A stretch of DNA of 64,000 bases from Onthophagus taurus (Eukaryota > Arthropoda > Insecta > Coleoptera > Scarabaeidae): contig NC_091966.1 of the NCBI RefSeq assembly GCF_036711975.1, forward strand, positions 44,176,001-44,240,000, in the 5' to 3' direction. The notes below the pieces were generated by a model that did not search any database, was not told the origin of the DNA, and saw only the letters and a list, made by a program, of their open reading frames with translations. Both the position numbers and the translations under genes were made by a program. This document shows positions 51,359 through 62,427 of the stretch, piece after piece. Position 1 is the stretch's first letter. Every line of letters starts with the position of its first letter.

Positions 51359-54300
51359 AAACGAATTAATTTATTTACCATCTCCAACGAAAATTGTTGT
51401 ATTCATTTTTACCTTAGTTATTATTTTTATTTTATTATTAAGTTAGAATCCGTATTGGTTATTTAATAAGTTTTGATTTATTTCCCCACATGACACCGTT
51501 TTATTTTAAATATTATTATTAAAAAATAATTTGCTGCACGAGTGAATAAAAATCAGAAACCTCGATTTAATTATTTATGGTTTATTTAATGTAGCCCATT
51601 TTATAAGTTTTCAAAATTTTTTTTTAGATTATAAGTATATGTTATTTTGTCCTTTTAATATTTCGTTTATGTCGTGAGTGCATATCATCGTGCTAATTAT
51701 TATTACAAAGAAAATAAGTATTAAGATAAAATTAATCAAAAAAAATTAATTTTTCTTTGTTTAATTTTATCTTCATTAATTTAATTTTAATTCAATATAA
51801 TTTTCAAGTTTTAAGCACAAAATCATGTGATATCCTTTTAATTAAACAAAAAACTAATTTACTAATACATTTTTCTTTTTGGTGCAAATGTGGCCTAGAG
51901 CCCAAAAAATTATTACCAGAACTGTAAATCAGTGCAATAAATAATCAAAACGTTTATTTATTTCAATCATTTTGGCGTCTACAAGAAGATGTAGTTAATA
52001 TTAGTAATTTTTCATAATACTTAATATTTAATGATAAATTGAAACGTGTCACCGAATCTTCCAAAAATCAAGGTAAAAGTAAGAAAAAATTACATCTTGT
52101 AAAAGATGAATGTTAGGACTTAAAAGTCCACTCGATGTTTTTTCAGTTTGAAACTGTTTTTTTCTTTGTGTAAACGTGTTGTTGCTTGTATACTTATTAC
52201 TACAATTTATTATTATTATGAAATTGTGATTTTTACATGAGATTAATCAATTTCTTTTTTTTATGCAATATTTTTTATTCACTTTGTTACGCATTAAATA
52301 AAAATCGTGGCTTCAAAAATTAATTAGATTTTCTGAAATTTAAAAGAATAAATATGAAATTAAAAGTTATATTTCGACCGGCACAAATCTATTTGGTATT
52401 GAATTATCTGTTATTTATAAAACTGTTTATTAATTGTACAAACATGCTTTATAATAATAAATTATATACAAATCAAAATTTATTGGGTCTTATCTAATTA
52501 TTTAATTGCTTATTTTATTATTAATAAAAAAAACTATTGAGTGCATGCAATTCAAGGTTTATAGAACATAAGGTTACCTCATTCCCTATGCCTCTGTAGT
52601 ATCGATTATTACCCCGCAAATTGACGTCACTGGTTCGATACAGTCAGAATAAAAGATAGCCTATACATGTGCCTATACGTGACAACACGATGCGAGGTTT
52701 AAATATTTTATATAGACTGTACCACAGTATAGGTGGTGTTGTGTTGTTCATAGAACCAGCTACGTCACTGACCCACCTTGCCTCTCAGAGGAGGAGAATC
52801 GGTATTGGGTAACCTTATGTTCTATAGACCTTGCATGCAATTCACATTTGACACTTCCAACAAAAACCTTCGGTTTTTAGGTTAAGTTTGAAATTAAACT
52901 ACTTTTAGCAGTTATACAACCCACACCCCACAGTTCTCAATTAAGTTGTCTTTAATAAGAACATGTTTGGTTTTTTAATTAATTTTTCAACTCCAGTATT
53001 TAAAACTACTAATAACGACTGTGTGGAGGTCATTTATTTCCAAGCATTAATTGTTATTGAGATGTTTTTAACGATTCCTTAACATATATTGACAAAGAAA
53101 TTTTAAAACTGGTTTAAGCCACTTTTAATTTATTCATTTACCTATTGTGTGTTCGTTATTGTTTATTGTATTCTTTATCTTACTAAATAGGTAACTCGAT
53201 ACAACAAAGAGTAACTTATTAAAATGTAAATTAAAAAATTGTTTTTGATAAATCAGCAAGTATGTATATGTGTATTGTTTTATAACTACTTCAATTTAAA
53301 ATTGATTAATTAATAATTTTCAAGGAATTCTCGAAACTATCTTATCAGTTTACTAATAAAATTCTTATCGAATAAAGAAACCGGTTCTTTCAAAACGTAT
53401 ATAAAAAAGCTTTACAAAATTCCAAGAACACTTCGTCATCGACCTCTGTTTCTCTTGCAAAGTTAACCAGCAGGTATTGAACGTTCATTCTTTCACCCAC
53501 ACCGTTACTTCTTTTCATTTTTTTATATTCATTTACAAAGAAACCTTCAACAAGACACCTTAACACTAAAAGTTTAAACAAGATAATACAAAACTCTTTA
53601 CTTATTTTATACGACTTACAAGGAATATACATCATTTCGAAATAAATAAAAACCACATTCTTTATTAAAGTAGTCGTCACCGTTGGATCAGTGACGTTTT
53701 ACCAATTCATTCGCTCTTTTAGAAGGAGGAGGATTGTTGGTCGAGAACCCGTAATGTTAACGCAGCTTCGCATTATACAACTAAATTGTGATACGTGACG
53801 GTTACTGGAAAAGTGAGTTATAAGTGATCAATTGAACTTGATATAATTTAAACAAGCTGGCCGGAAAAAAGAAACAGAAACAGAGAGAAAAGAGGGGATT
53901 AAAATTTTTGTGGATTCCCGGTGGAAAGAAAAAACATCATAACAAACAGAAACAAGATAATTTTAATTCACCGTATTTTAATCAATCTTCACGGTGAGTT
54001 TCAATTGCGAGTTGTAAAAGGTGATGGGTGTACATTCGGTTGCATATACATATAATAAAGTACTAACGTCGTATACAAATTCAAACTTAATCTAAACTTT
54101 TAATTGTTAACTTCAATTTATTTAGATTAAAGTTTTAATTTATTTTAATATTTAAAATTATCAAATTATTTGAATTATTTTTTTTGTTAGATTTTATCAA
54201 TAAAATGTTTTTGACGTTTCAATATCAAAATAACCTTCAAAACCAACTTTTAGGTTAGAAATCCAATATAAAATATCAATTTAAACTAAAAAAAAAAATT

Positions 54301-55274
54301 TAATTTTAATAATTTGAATTAATTTTTTTTATCTTATTTAAGTTAGTTAATTAATTCTAAATTTAATTTTAATAATTTGAATTAATTTAGTTTATCTTAT
54401 TAATTTAATGAAGAATTAGAATTTTACCTTAAAATGTTATTGGAATATTTTCATGTCAAGGTCATTTCATATTCCACTACATATTCTATTCAACTCATGG
54501 AGTGTTGGAAGGTCACATTATAGAGTATCTCCACAAAACGTTTCAAATTCGTACAAACTTAGTTTTATTGTCATATTAAAAGTTTTATAGCTTGCTATTT
54601 CAGACATTATCGATTCTATTTTTCATGGAAAACTGATGAATCGATGATTTATTTTCTTCAAGATTCGCGTTGAGGCGTGTGTGGTGTTTTAAAATAAGGT
54701 GATGACAAATTCAATGTTAATACATACTCTTGGTGCTAATAAACATTCCATGACTATACAACAAACAGTAAACTAAGGTGTTTCTACTTAAAATTAGTAC
54801 GTGTGAGAATCAATGTATGTGCTGAATATTTTTAGTGAGTTTAAAAACAAATTTATAAGATGACTATGGTACATTTCGTAGGTACTGTGTATCAATTAGT
54901 GTAAGTAGGTACATTAACTAATTAATTATTAAATCGTTAATATAAGAATACATTTATATGAAACATTTTAAGTTGGCAACAAATTTATTTTTTGACAATT
55001 TAAAACGTCAACTCCAAAATAAATTTTTTTTCTAAATTTTCAAAAACAATTTTTATGATTTAAATTAATAATTCTGAATAAAGAAAATGAAATTTATTAT
55101 TAATTGATTTTTATGTATTATTATAATTGATTTATATTTAAAGTTATTGTCAATATTTGAAAAGTTGTCAAATTAGAGTTTTTGGTGATTTTGAACGCAG
55201 GATTTTACAAATATAACTATTTGAAGAGTTTAAGACTACATTTAACAATAGCAAATTATTGTTAACGTGCAAAA
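51359..55274. other. Intergenic after the CEP170-related gene
   Basis: The first ~1.1 kb is likely 3' UTR with several AATAAA words. A MITE lies at 52554-52832. Near 53990 a TTCACG|GTGAGT donor may end a 5' UTR exon of the next gene. Otherwise AT-rich with no gene recognised. Confidence 0.45.
52554..52832. mobile_element. Mutator-like MITE (family B, copy 2) with 11-bp direct repeats
   Basis: Inverted ends AAGGTTTATAGAACATAAGG and its complement ending CCTTATGTTCTATAGACCTT, one mismatch over about 25 bp. Perfect 11-bp direct repeats GCATGCAATTC at 52543-52553 and 52833-52843. An internal TGACGTCACTGG has a near match CTACGTCACTGAC near the other end. Long direct repeats point to the Mutator-like superfamily. 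Confidence 0.85.
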
Positions 55275-58191
55275 ATGACAGTAACTCTCTTGAAATTGGA
55301 TAAGTTCGAGCTGCAAGTACAAAATTTTCGTCAAAACCATCCAAGGAAAATGTTGCCGTTTTTTAATCCGGAAAATTATCATATCTTTGGAGATATCGTT
55401 GGGTAAATAACCAAATACGTACTTAAAAACGAATTAAAATTGAAAAAGCACCCACTAACATAGAAAGTTTTACTCACAACGCATTGTTTTGTGTTTATTC
55501 ATAAAGGAAACTCGAAGGTAAGATATAAGGCACGGTTTCGATTGCTTTTTTAAGTGTTTCCTGCAACAGGTGACTTGTAATTTGTTTTTTAAATACCTGT
55601 AGTGACTCTATTGTTTGTTAAAAGCTTTTGTTTCAATACAAAACATTCTATTGTTACGACAAGTTCAATAAAGCATTCCTAATTTTAGTTAAAGAAATAA
55701 TATTGTTAACGAAACAAGCCAGTTTTATTGATTCTATTTACCTCTTTATAAACTAAATCCCATTTACAAGCCTTATTGTAATTCTGCATATCTTTAAAGC
55801 ATCTACATTCTAATGAACAAGTCCGTTTTAAAAATCATTCTAGGTTTTTGAGATATGAAGTGCTGAACTTAAGTGACAATATTTACTGTTTTTTTAGATA
55901 AATTCAAAAATTTCTCGAAAATCGATTTTATGGAAAATTGTTATTAAAATTTCGCCAATTGTTAAACAAGGCATATACTTTCTAACGAATAAGTTCGTTT
56001 CGACAAATCACAGTTGGTTTTTGAGATATAAATTGTTAAAGTTTATTGCCAACTTCTATCGGTTTTTAAATTTGTTTTTGAAAATTGTTATCAAATTTTC
56101 ATCAATTATTAAACAAAGCATCTACATTGTAATAAACAGGTTCGTTTTGGAATATCGTTCTTGGTTCTTGAGACATAATGTACTGAAGTTAATTTGCTAA
56201 CTTTTACCATCAACATATTACATTTAAAAATTCCTGAAAAAATGATTTGTTGGAAAATTGTTATCAAATTGTGTCACCAGTACTAAATAAAGCATCTACT
56301 TTCTAACGAAGAGGACCGTTGTGAAACATCACTCTTTGTTCTTGAAATATAAATTATTAAAATATAATGCACTGCGAGAAAGTTGAATATGAACCTATCC
56401 AGTTAATTATATTTTAAAAAATATTGTGCACACTTTTATGAACATAAAATCAAACATTAAGATATTAGTTTAGACATTTGTATTAGATTGTAACATTTTA
56501 GATACACTCCACCTCCCCAAACTTTTTTCACCCCACCCAAACTGTGCAGTATGCACACAAAAACTAATAATAAGAAATTGAGAAGGGAGCGTAATGTTTT
56601 CACCCTTACCGTGAGGAATAATACTAGTGACACGGCACATCTGCTCTCTCTTAATACAAAAACACCCTTCCTTGCCAAAATCCCGCGTCACACGTATTAC
56701 ACATTTTTAGTTTCCTAGAAATCGATTTCCAACGAAATAACTCCGATTAATCAGAAAAAAGAATTGGTAACGCGATAGTATTCGAATGAAATGATATGGA
56801 ATAATTTTGAAATTGATACTCGTGGTGGGTTTAGTGACTGCATCTATTTAAAAACGGAAGTAGGAAAGTTCCTCGATTAATACTAGGTAAATTAATTTAC
56901 ATATTAATTTTTTATTATTATTATTTTATTAGTAGTCTCGATTGGTTATATCATGTAAATTAAGTACGCACGGTTTCAATTAATATGTGCGTACGGTCAG
57001 ATCGCGATGAATTTGACGATGGTGATATGGTTTCATTATATTGCAGTCTGTTATGTGCTCTCGTTGTTGATGTAAGTCATTTCAAAGAAGGAATTCTTTA
57101 AGAACTAATTACGCTCAATGTGAAGTTTGGGTGATTTTAGTTTATCAAGATTAATTGGTGATAATGTTAGAGTTAATATGGTAGTTTTATAATCAAATTT
57201 ATTTCTTGTGTTGGTTATTGGCGCTTTTCTGTTTGCACTTGAAATTTTTAAAGGTATTTACCTTTAAATTTAAGCGATGATTTTAAATACACTTTAATAA
57301 AAGTATATTTTGAAATTTGAAGAGGTCAGTGGATTGCGCAACTCGGTAACCTTCGTGTTATGACTTTAGATTGAGCGCAAATTGTCCATTGACGTACTTA
57401 AAATTAAATTGATTATATTTATTAATTTGTTTAAACTTAATTCATCTAAAAATACTTTTATTTTTATAACTTGATAACATATTCCCCTTCCAAAAACATA
57501 ACTGGTTCTTTCTAATTTTTTATACTTTCTTTCTCATTTTTATTTTCATTTCCATCATAAACATGGATTTCGAATATTTACGTAAACAACTACAATTACA
57601 CTTACAAGGGTTATTGCACAGCAAACAATAAACTATTCCTATTAACATAATTAATAAATTAATTTCTTTTCTAGGTCCATGATGACGGGTGACGATTCTC
57701 CAACGGCAAATCGAAAGGAAGAATTTCATTTCGGGCGATCAACTCCGCCTCCGACAACAAGTTATTTTCCGAAACACGAGCACGCCGATATTAAAACAGT
57801 TGCAGAACCGAATAAAGAGGAAAAAGATAAGGAAAAAGATAAAGAAGAAAAAGATGATGTGGATATTTCAAGGCCGGATGCAAATCCCGAATATAAACCG
57901 AACGAAAAACGCGAGAATAATGAAAGAAAAGATGGTGGTGGTGGTGATAAAGGTGGTGATCGAGGTGATAAAAGAAAGGATAAAAAAGATGTAGGAAAAG
58001 GTAAAGGAAGCGGTGATAATGATGAAAAAGAAGAGGAAAGTTCCGATAAAAAATGTAATGGTGATCGTTTAGATGGACGATGGATACCATCAGATGCAAA
58101 AGCACCCCCAAGTGATGATGAAGATGACAGTAATTGCACTGTAAAATGTCTTTATTATACCATGCAATGTTGTGAGTGTACAATTTCATGA
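55275..58191 (+). CDS. Unrecognised charged protein with cysteine-rich C-terminus (214 aa)
   Basis: Two exons, 55275-55402 and 57675-58191, join in frame (645 bp). Exon 1 encodes MTVTLLKLDKFELQVQNF and ends HIFGDIVG before a gtaaat donor. Exon 2 starts after TTTTCTAG and continues GSMMTGDDSPTANRKEEFHFG. Residues about 90-180 are highly charged Lys/Glu/Asp/Gly repeats. The tail RLDGRWIPSDAKAPPSDDEDD then leads to CTVKCLYYTMQCCECTIS, five cysteines in the last 17 residues. That end could be palmitoylated and bind membranes, but this is inference. No transmembrane helix or signal peptide. A strong donor-like GTGAGT within the tail (58171) allows an alternative 3' end, though no downstream exon was found. 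If exon 1 is only 5' UTR, translation would start at 57679. It is the last intact gene before the telomere. Confidence 0.6.
55797..56350 (+). repeat. Tandem repeat of ~150-175 bp, about four copies, in an intron
   Basis: A recurring block order: AAGCATCTAC(A/T)TTCTAA, a GTTCGTTT-type word, TTCTTGGTT(C/T)TTGAGATATAA, AAGTT...GCCAACTT, then AAAATTGTTATCAAATTT and TTAAACAAAGCATC. Copies begin near 55797, 55969, 56115 and 56288. Copies differ by roughly a quarter of positions, so the array is old. Confidence 0.7.
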
Positions 58192-58869
58192 TGTACATAT
58201 TATGTGATATGTAAGTTGAAGAATTCATAATATCTCGATGTAAAATCATAGTTATCATTTGATCTGATTAGGGTATATTCTCGTGATTAGATGAATAGAT
58301 GGTAGGCACTACAGTGAATCTGATTTTTCCTGCTAATTTATTATAGAAAAAGAAGCGTTGAACCATTTTTATATTAAAAATTTAAGGTAAATAATAATCA
58401 AAACATAAGGAGAAACAATCAATAGTATTTACTGTGTTATTGTAAATGTATAGAATTTACTCAGCTTTTCGTTTTTGTATAATAACAAATCATTGAAAGT
58501 ATGTAAAATGGAATACGTCGGTGATTATATTTATAGTTTTTACAGTATTCAGATGCAAAAAGATCAAAATGTCTTTTTCTTTATTTTTTAATAAATATTT
58601 TAAAATAAGTTTTCTTTTATTTATAAAGACGAATATTGAATTAATAAGATTAAAAAAAGTTTTGAGACAAATTTTAATAATAAAATGAACGGGGAACGAT
58701 ACAAGCACATATTATTACAATATACATATTTTGTGATACAAGTAAAAACAAAATGTTAGAACCAACGATCTAGCTGCGTCTTCTCTCAGCGTTATGCTTT
58801 TATACATGTTTGTTTGTCCCAGACATACATATGTAGTAACCCACCACCCCTACTACCATTTTTCCGAAA

Positions 58870-59079
58870 CTAATCCATACCATTTTTATACAACACATAC
58901 AACCAAAAATAAATGATGTCATTGTCATTAAATGCAGGAGTTGTGTCCTTAAAAGTCCAAAATCCCTTTGTAGGATAATTAACATCTGTATAAATTGTTT
59001 CAAATTGTTGTTTTGTAATAGCCTTGTTTATAAATACATGTATACAAATTCGTTCTTTATTATTTCGTCGTTGAGAATT
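58870..59079 (-). pseudogene. CBM39 domain fragment of a beta-1,3-glucan recognition protein (GNBP-like)
   Basis: One minus-strand frame encodes 69 residues with the CBM39 core of GNBP/betaGRP immune receptors: RICIHVFINKAIT near 10-22, KGFWTFKDTTPAF at 38-50 (compare NGRWTFRD) and DNDIIYFWLYVLYKNGM (compare GDTLYYWTYV..NGLGY). A possible acceptor (CCAAAG) precedes it at 59080 and a TAG stops it right after NGMD, where the family continues GYR. No signal-peptide exon and no glucanase-like domain lie within 700 bp on either side. It is therefore probably a truncated pseudogene, though a short CBM39-only protein with a missed first exon is possible. Confidence 0.55.
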
Positions 59080-60263
59080 CTTTGGTTAAAATGCAAATAC
59101 GAAAATTAAGAAATATTAATTACAATCAATTAAATAAATAAAAACGAAGTATGTATTTCTGATTTTGTTATACGAGTGTTTCTAAATTGATGTGAAAGAT
59201 TTCAAGGGATGATTTTTCAGCGAAAATTGCGCGGTATCTTTCATATAACTTCTTGTTCGAAACCCCTTCTCCTCCAAGTTATAGCCCTCTAAAATTAAGG
59301 GGAAAATCTGCAACTTTCTTTTCTCTTGACATTTTACAACTAACAAATTGTTAATTTGATCACAAAAAATAAAATAATGCTGAGATCAATTTGACATAAC
59401 TTCATTTCTTTGACTAATAATAACTAATCTCTGAATTAATTCACTTGAGCCTGTGTATTTTATTTCACATATTTCTTCTCGCGTAATTTTTTATGACTGC
59501 TGTATCCCAACGCAGTGTAGGTAGTTAGACTTTTACATTGCCATAAATTTCACCCGTACGCTGTTTGCATCAAGAGCTTCAAGAGAATGATATTCAAAAG
59601 CCAATTTCATCTTGTCACTGGATGCAAGTATGCTTTATTGGTTACTAGAAAATTCTTATTGGATACGTGAAATGTAACGTTGGGCAGTTAATATATTGTG
59701 TGGGACTATAGGTAATTTTTCAATTGGCTCTTTCTTTGAAAAAACATGCTTATCAAATAACATGTACCCCTTGAAAAATATTGATAGCGCGGCGCTTCTA
59801 AAATGCAATAAAAATCGTTCAGAATACTTTCTCTCTGTTACGGTGAAAGTTTTATCTGAAACTTTTGAATAAAATTGATGTTTTATAAGTTATTAGGTAG
59901 GCTCAATTTCAATGCCTTACTCGGTATATTAAATATATTTTTTTAAAGAAGCTTCTTAAAAAGATTCAACGCAGTTGGTTTCCTCTGATAAAATCTTTTC
60001 ATACACCTACTCAAAAAAAAATGTGGTGTCTACAAATCGGTACCTACCGACGAAAGTAACCAACAATTCGATACTGCCCTCGAAAAACACATTATCAATT
60101 TTTTTCTATATTAAAATACTAAAATATATGCAACTTATTTTACGTCTTTCCTAGTAATAAAGAGTGGCTCAACTAAAACGCACGAAGTTAATTGTAAATA
60201 AAACAAAAAGTTTTCAGAGAATTATCTTAATATTTTTTATTATGATAGAAGGATCTATGACAA

Positions 60264-60548
60264 TTATGAGTGTAACAAAATATCGTTCAAATATTCGCTA
60301 CGGCTTCGGTGGCATACTTCTATCCGATGGTCGATATTTTCAAGGTCTCCGAGTGACTCTGTTGTCACTGACTTTAGCTCTTGAATTGTTCTTGGCTTGA
60401 AATGGTCAGTAGGCTTCAGCTCTTGACTCAATTGAACCTTGTAAGCGTGTAAATTCAAATCTTTATTTAAAATTCGCATTAGTGATGTTCGTGAGATGTT
60501 CAATTGTTGGACACGACGACGAGTCGAAGTTGACAGATCTTCTGCCAC
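60264..60548 (-). pseudogene. Internally deleted mariner-type transposase remnant
   Basis: The first half reads as a helix-turn-helix of mariner-like transposases (STSTRRRVQQLNISRTSLMR, then HAYKVQLSQELKPTDH). It passes directly into a C-terminal end (HRIEVCHRSRSEYLNDILLH) without the catalytic DDD domain between them. A deletion of most of the gene has therefore joined the two ends in frame. Downstream (60165-60263) the sequence reads like the 3' UTR and terminal repeat. Only about 80 bp separate it from the telomeric tract. Confidence 0.75.
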
Positions 60549-60585
60549 ACTATCAAATTAAGGGCGCTGAATTCGAATCTACATT

Positions 60586-60628
60586 TGGTTTCTTTTTTGG
60601 TTTCTTTTTTTTTTGGTTTCTTTTTTGG
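60586..60628 (+). repeat. Pyrimidine/TTGG microsatellite at the telomere boundary
   Basis: Three to four units of TTTGGTTTCTTTTTT with expanding T runs. It shares TTGG words with the adjoining array and may be a transition zone. Confidence 0.8.
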
Positions 60629-62427
60629 TTGGGTTGGGTTGCGGGTTGGGTTGCGGGTTGGGTTGCGGGTTGGGTTGCGGGTTGGGTTGGGTTGCGGGTT
60701 GGGTTGGGTTGCGGGTTGGGTTGGGTTGCGGGTTGGGTTGGGTTGCGGGTTGGGTTGGGTTGCGGGTTGGGTTGGGTTGCGGGTTGGGTTGGGTTGCGGG
60801 TTGGGTTGGGTTGCGGGTTGGGTTGGGTTGCGGGTTGGGTTGGGTTGCGGGTTGGGTTGGGTTGCGGGTTGGGTTGGGTTGCGGGTTGGGTTGGGTTGCG
60901 GGTTGGGTTGGGTTGCGGGTTGGGTTGGGTTGCGGGTTGGGTTGGGTTGCGGGTTGGGTTGGGTTGCGGGTTGGGTTGGGTTGCGGGTTGGGTTGGGTTG
61001 CGGGTTGGGTTGGGTTGCGGGTTGGGTTGGGTTGCGGGTTGGGTTGGGTTGCGGGTTGGGTTGGGTTGCGGGTTGGGTTGGGTTGCGGGTTGGGTTGGGT
61101 TGCGGGTTGGGTTGGGTTGCGGGTTGGGTTGGGTTGCGGGTTGGGTTGGGTTGCGGGTTGGGTTGGGTTGCGGGTTGGGTTGGGTTGCGGGTTGGGTTGG
61201 GTTGCGGGTTGGGTTGGGTTGCGGGTTGGGTTGGGTTGCGGGTTGGGTTGGGTTGCGGGTTGGGTTGGGTTGCGGGTTGGGTTGGGTTGCGGGTTGGGTT
61301 GGGTTGCGGGTTGGGTTGGGTTGCGGGTTGGGTTGGGTTGCGGGTTGGGTTGGGTTGCGGGTTGGGTTGGGTTGCGGGTTGGGTTGGGTTGCGGGTTGGG
61401 TTGGGTTGCGGGTTGGGTTGGGTTGCGGGTTGGGTTGGGTTGCGGGTTGGGTTGGGTTGCGGGTTGGGTTGGGTTGCGGGTTGGGTTGGGTTGCGGGTTG
61501 GGTTGGGTTGCGGGTTGGGTTGGGTTGCGGGTTGGGTTGGGTTGCGGGTTGGGTTGGGTTGCGGGTTGGGTTGGGTTGCGGGTTGGGTTGGGTTGCGGGT
61601 TGGGTTGGGTTGCGGGTTGGGTTGGGTTGCGGGTTGGGTTGGGTTGCGGGTTGGGTTGGGTTGCGGGTTGGGTTGGGTTGCGGGTTGGGTTGGGTTGCGG
61701 GTTGGGTTGGGTTGCGGGTTGGGTTGGGTTGCGGGTTGGGTTGGGTTGCGGGTTGGGTTGGGTTGCGGGTTGGGTTGGGTTGCGGGTTGGGTTGGGTTGC
61801 GGGTTGGGTTGGGTTGCGGGTTGGGTTGGGTTGCGGGTTGGGTTGGGTTGCGGGTTGGGTTGGGTTGCGGGTTGGGTTGGGTTGCGGGTTGGGTTGGGTT
61901 GCGGGTTGGGTTGGGTTGCGGGTTGGGTTGGGTTGCGGGTTGGGTTGGGTTGCGGGTTGGGTTGGGTTGCGGGTTGGGTTGGGTTGCGGGTTGGGTTGGG
62001 TTGCGGGTTGGGTTGGGTTGCGGGTTGGGTTGGGTTGCGGGTTGGGTTGGGTTGCGGGTTGGGTTGGGTTGCGGGTTGGGTTGGGTTGCGGGTTGGGTTG
62101 GGTTGCGGGTTGGGTTGGGTTGCGGGTTGGGTTGGGTTGCGGGTTGGGTTGGGTTGCGGGTTGGGTTGGGTTGCGGGTTGGGTTGGGTTGCGGGTTGGGT
62201 TGGGTTGCGGGTTGGGTTGGGTTGCGGGTTGGGTTGGGTTGCGGGTTGGGTTGGGTTGCGGGTTGGGTTGGGTTGCGGGTTGGGTTGGGTTGCGGGTTGG
62301 GTTGGGTTGCGGGTTGGGTTGGGTTGCGGGTTGGGTTGGGTTGCGGGTTGGGTTGGGTTGCGGGTTGGGTTGGGTTGCGGGTTGGGTTGGGTTGCGGGTT
62401 GGGTTGCGGGTTGGGTTGGGTTGCGGG
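60629..62427 (+). repeat. Inner telomere-like array: composite TTGGG/TTGCGGG units
   Basis: After one TTGGG, four 12-bp units (TTGGGTTGCGGG, 60634-60681) are followed by 17-bp units (TTGGGTTGGGTTGCGGG) from 60682 to 62398; 1717 bp is exactly 101 units. One 12-bp and one 17-bp unit close the block. The array looks homogeneous, with the G-rich strand pointing to the right end. TTGCGGG is TTGGG with GC inserted after TTG or CG before GG. Confidence 0.9.

Larger units (their letters stand above)
58192..60585. other. Subtelomeric gene-poor region
   Basis: Contains the 3' UTR of the cysteine-tailed gene, a broken CBM39 fragment (58870-59079) and a deleted transposase (60264-60548). The rest, 59080-60160, gave no recognisable gene. 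Confidence 0.5.

Noticed and set aside
57762-58139. Long minus-strand Ser/Leu/Pro-rich open frame
   Set aside because: It is the antisense shadow of the Lys/Glu/Asp-rich second exon of the cysteine-tailed gene; low-complexity codons leave the reverse frame open.
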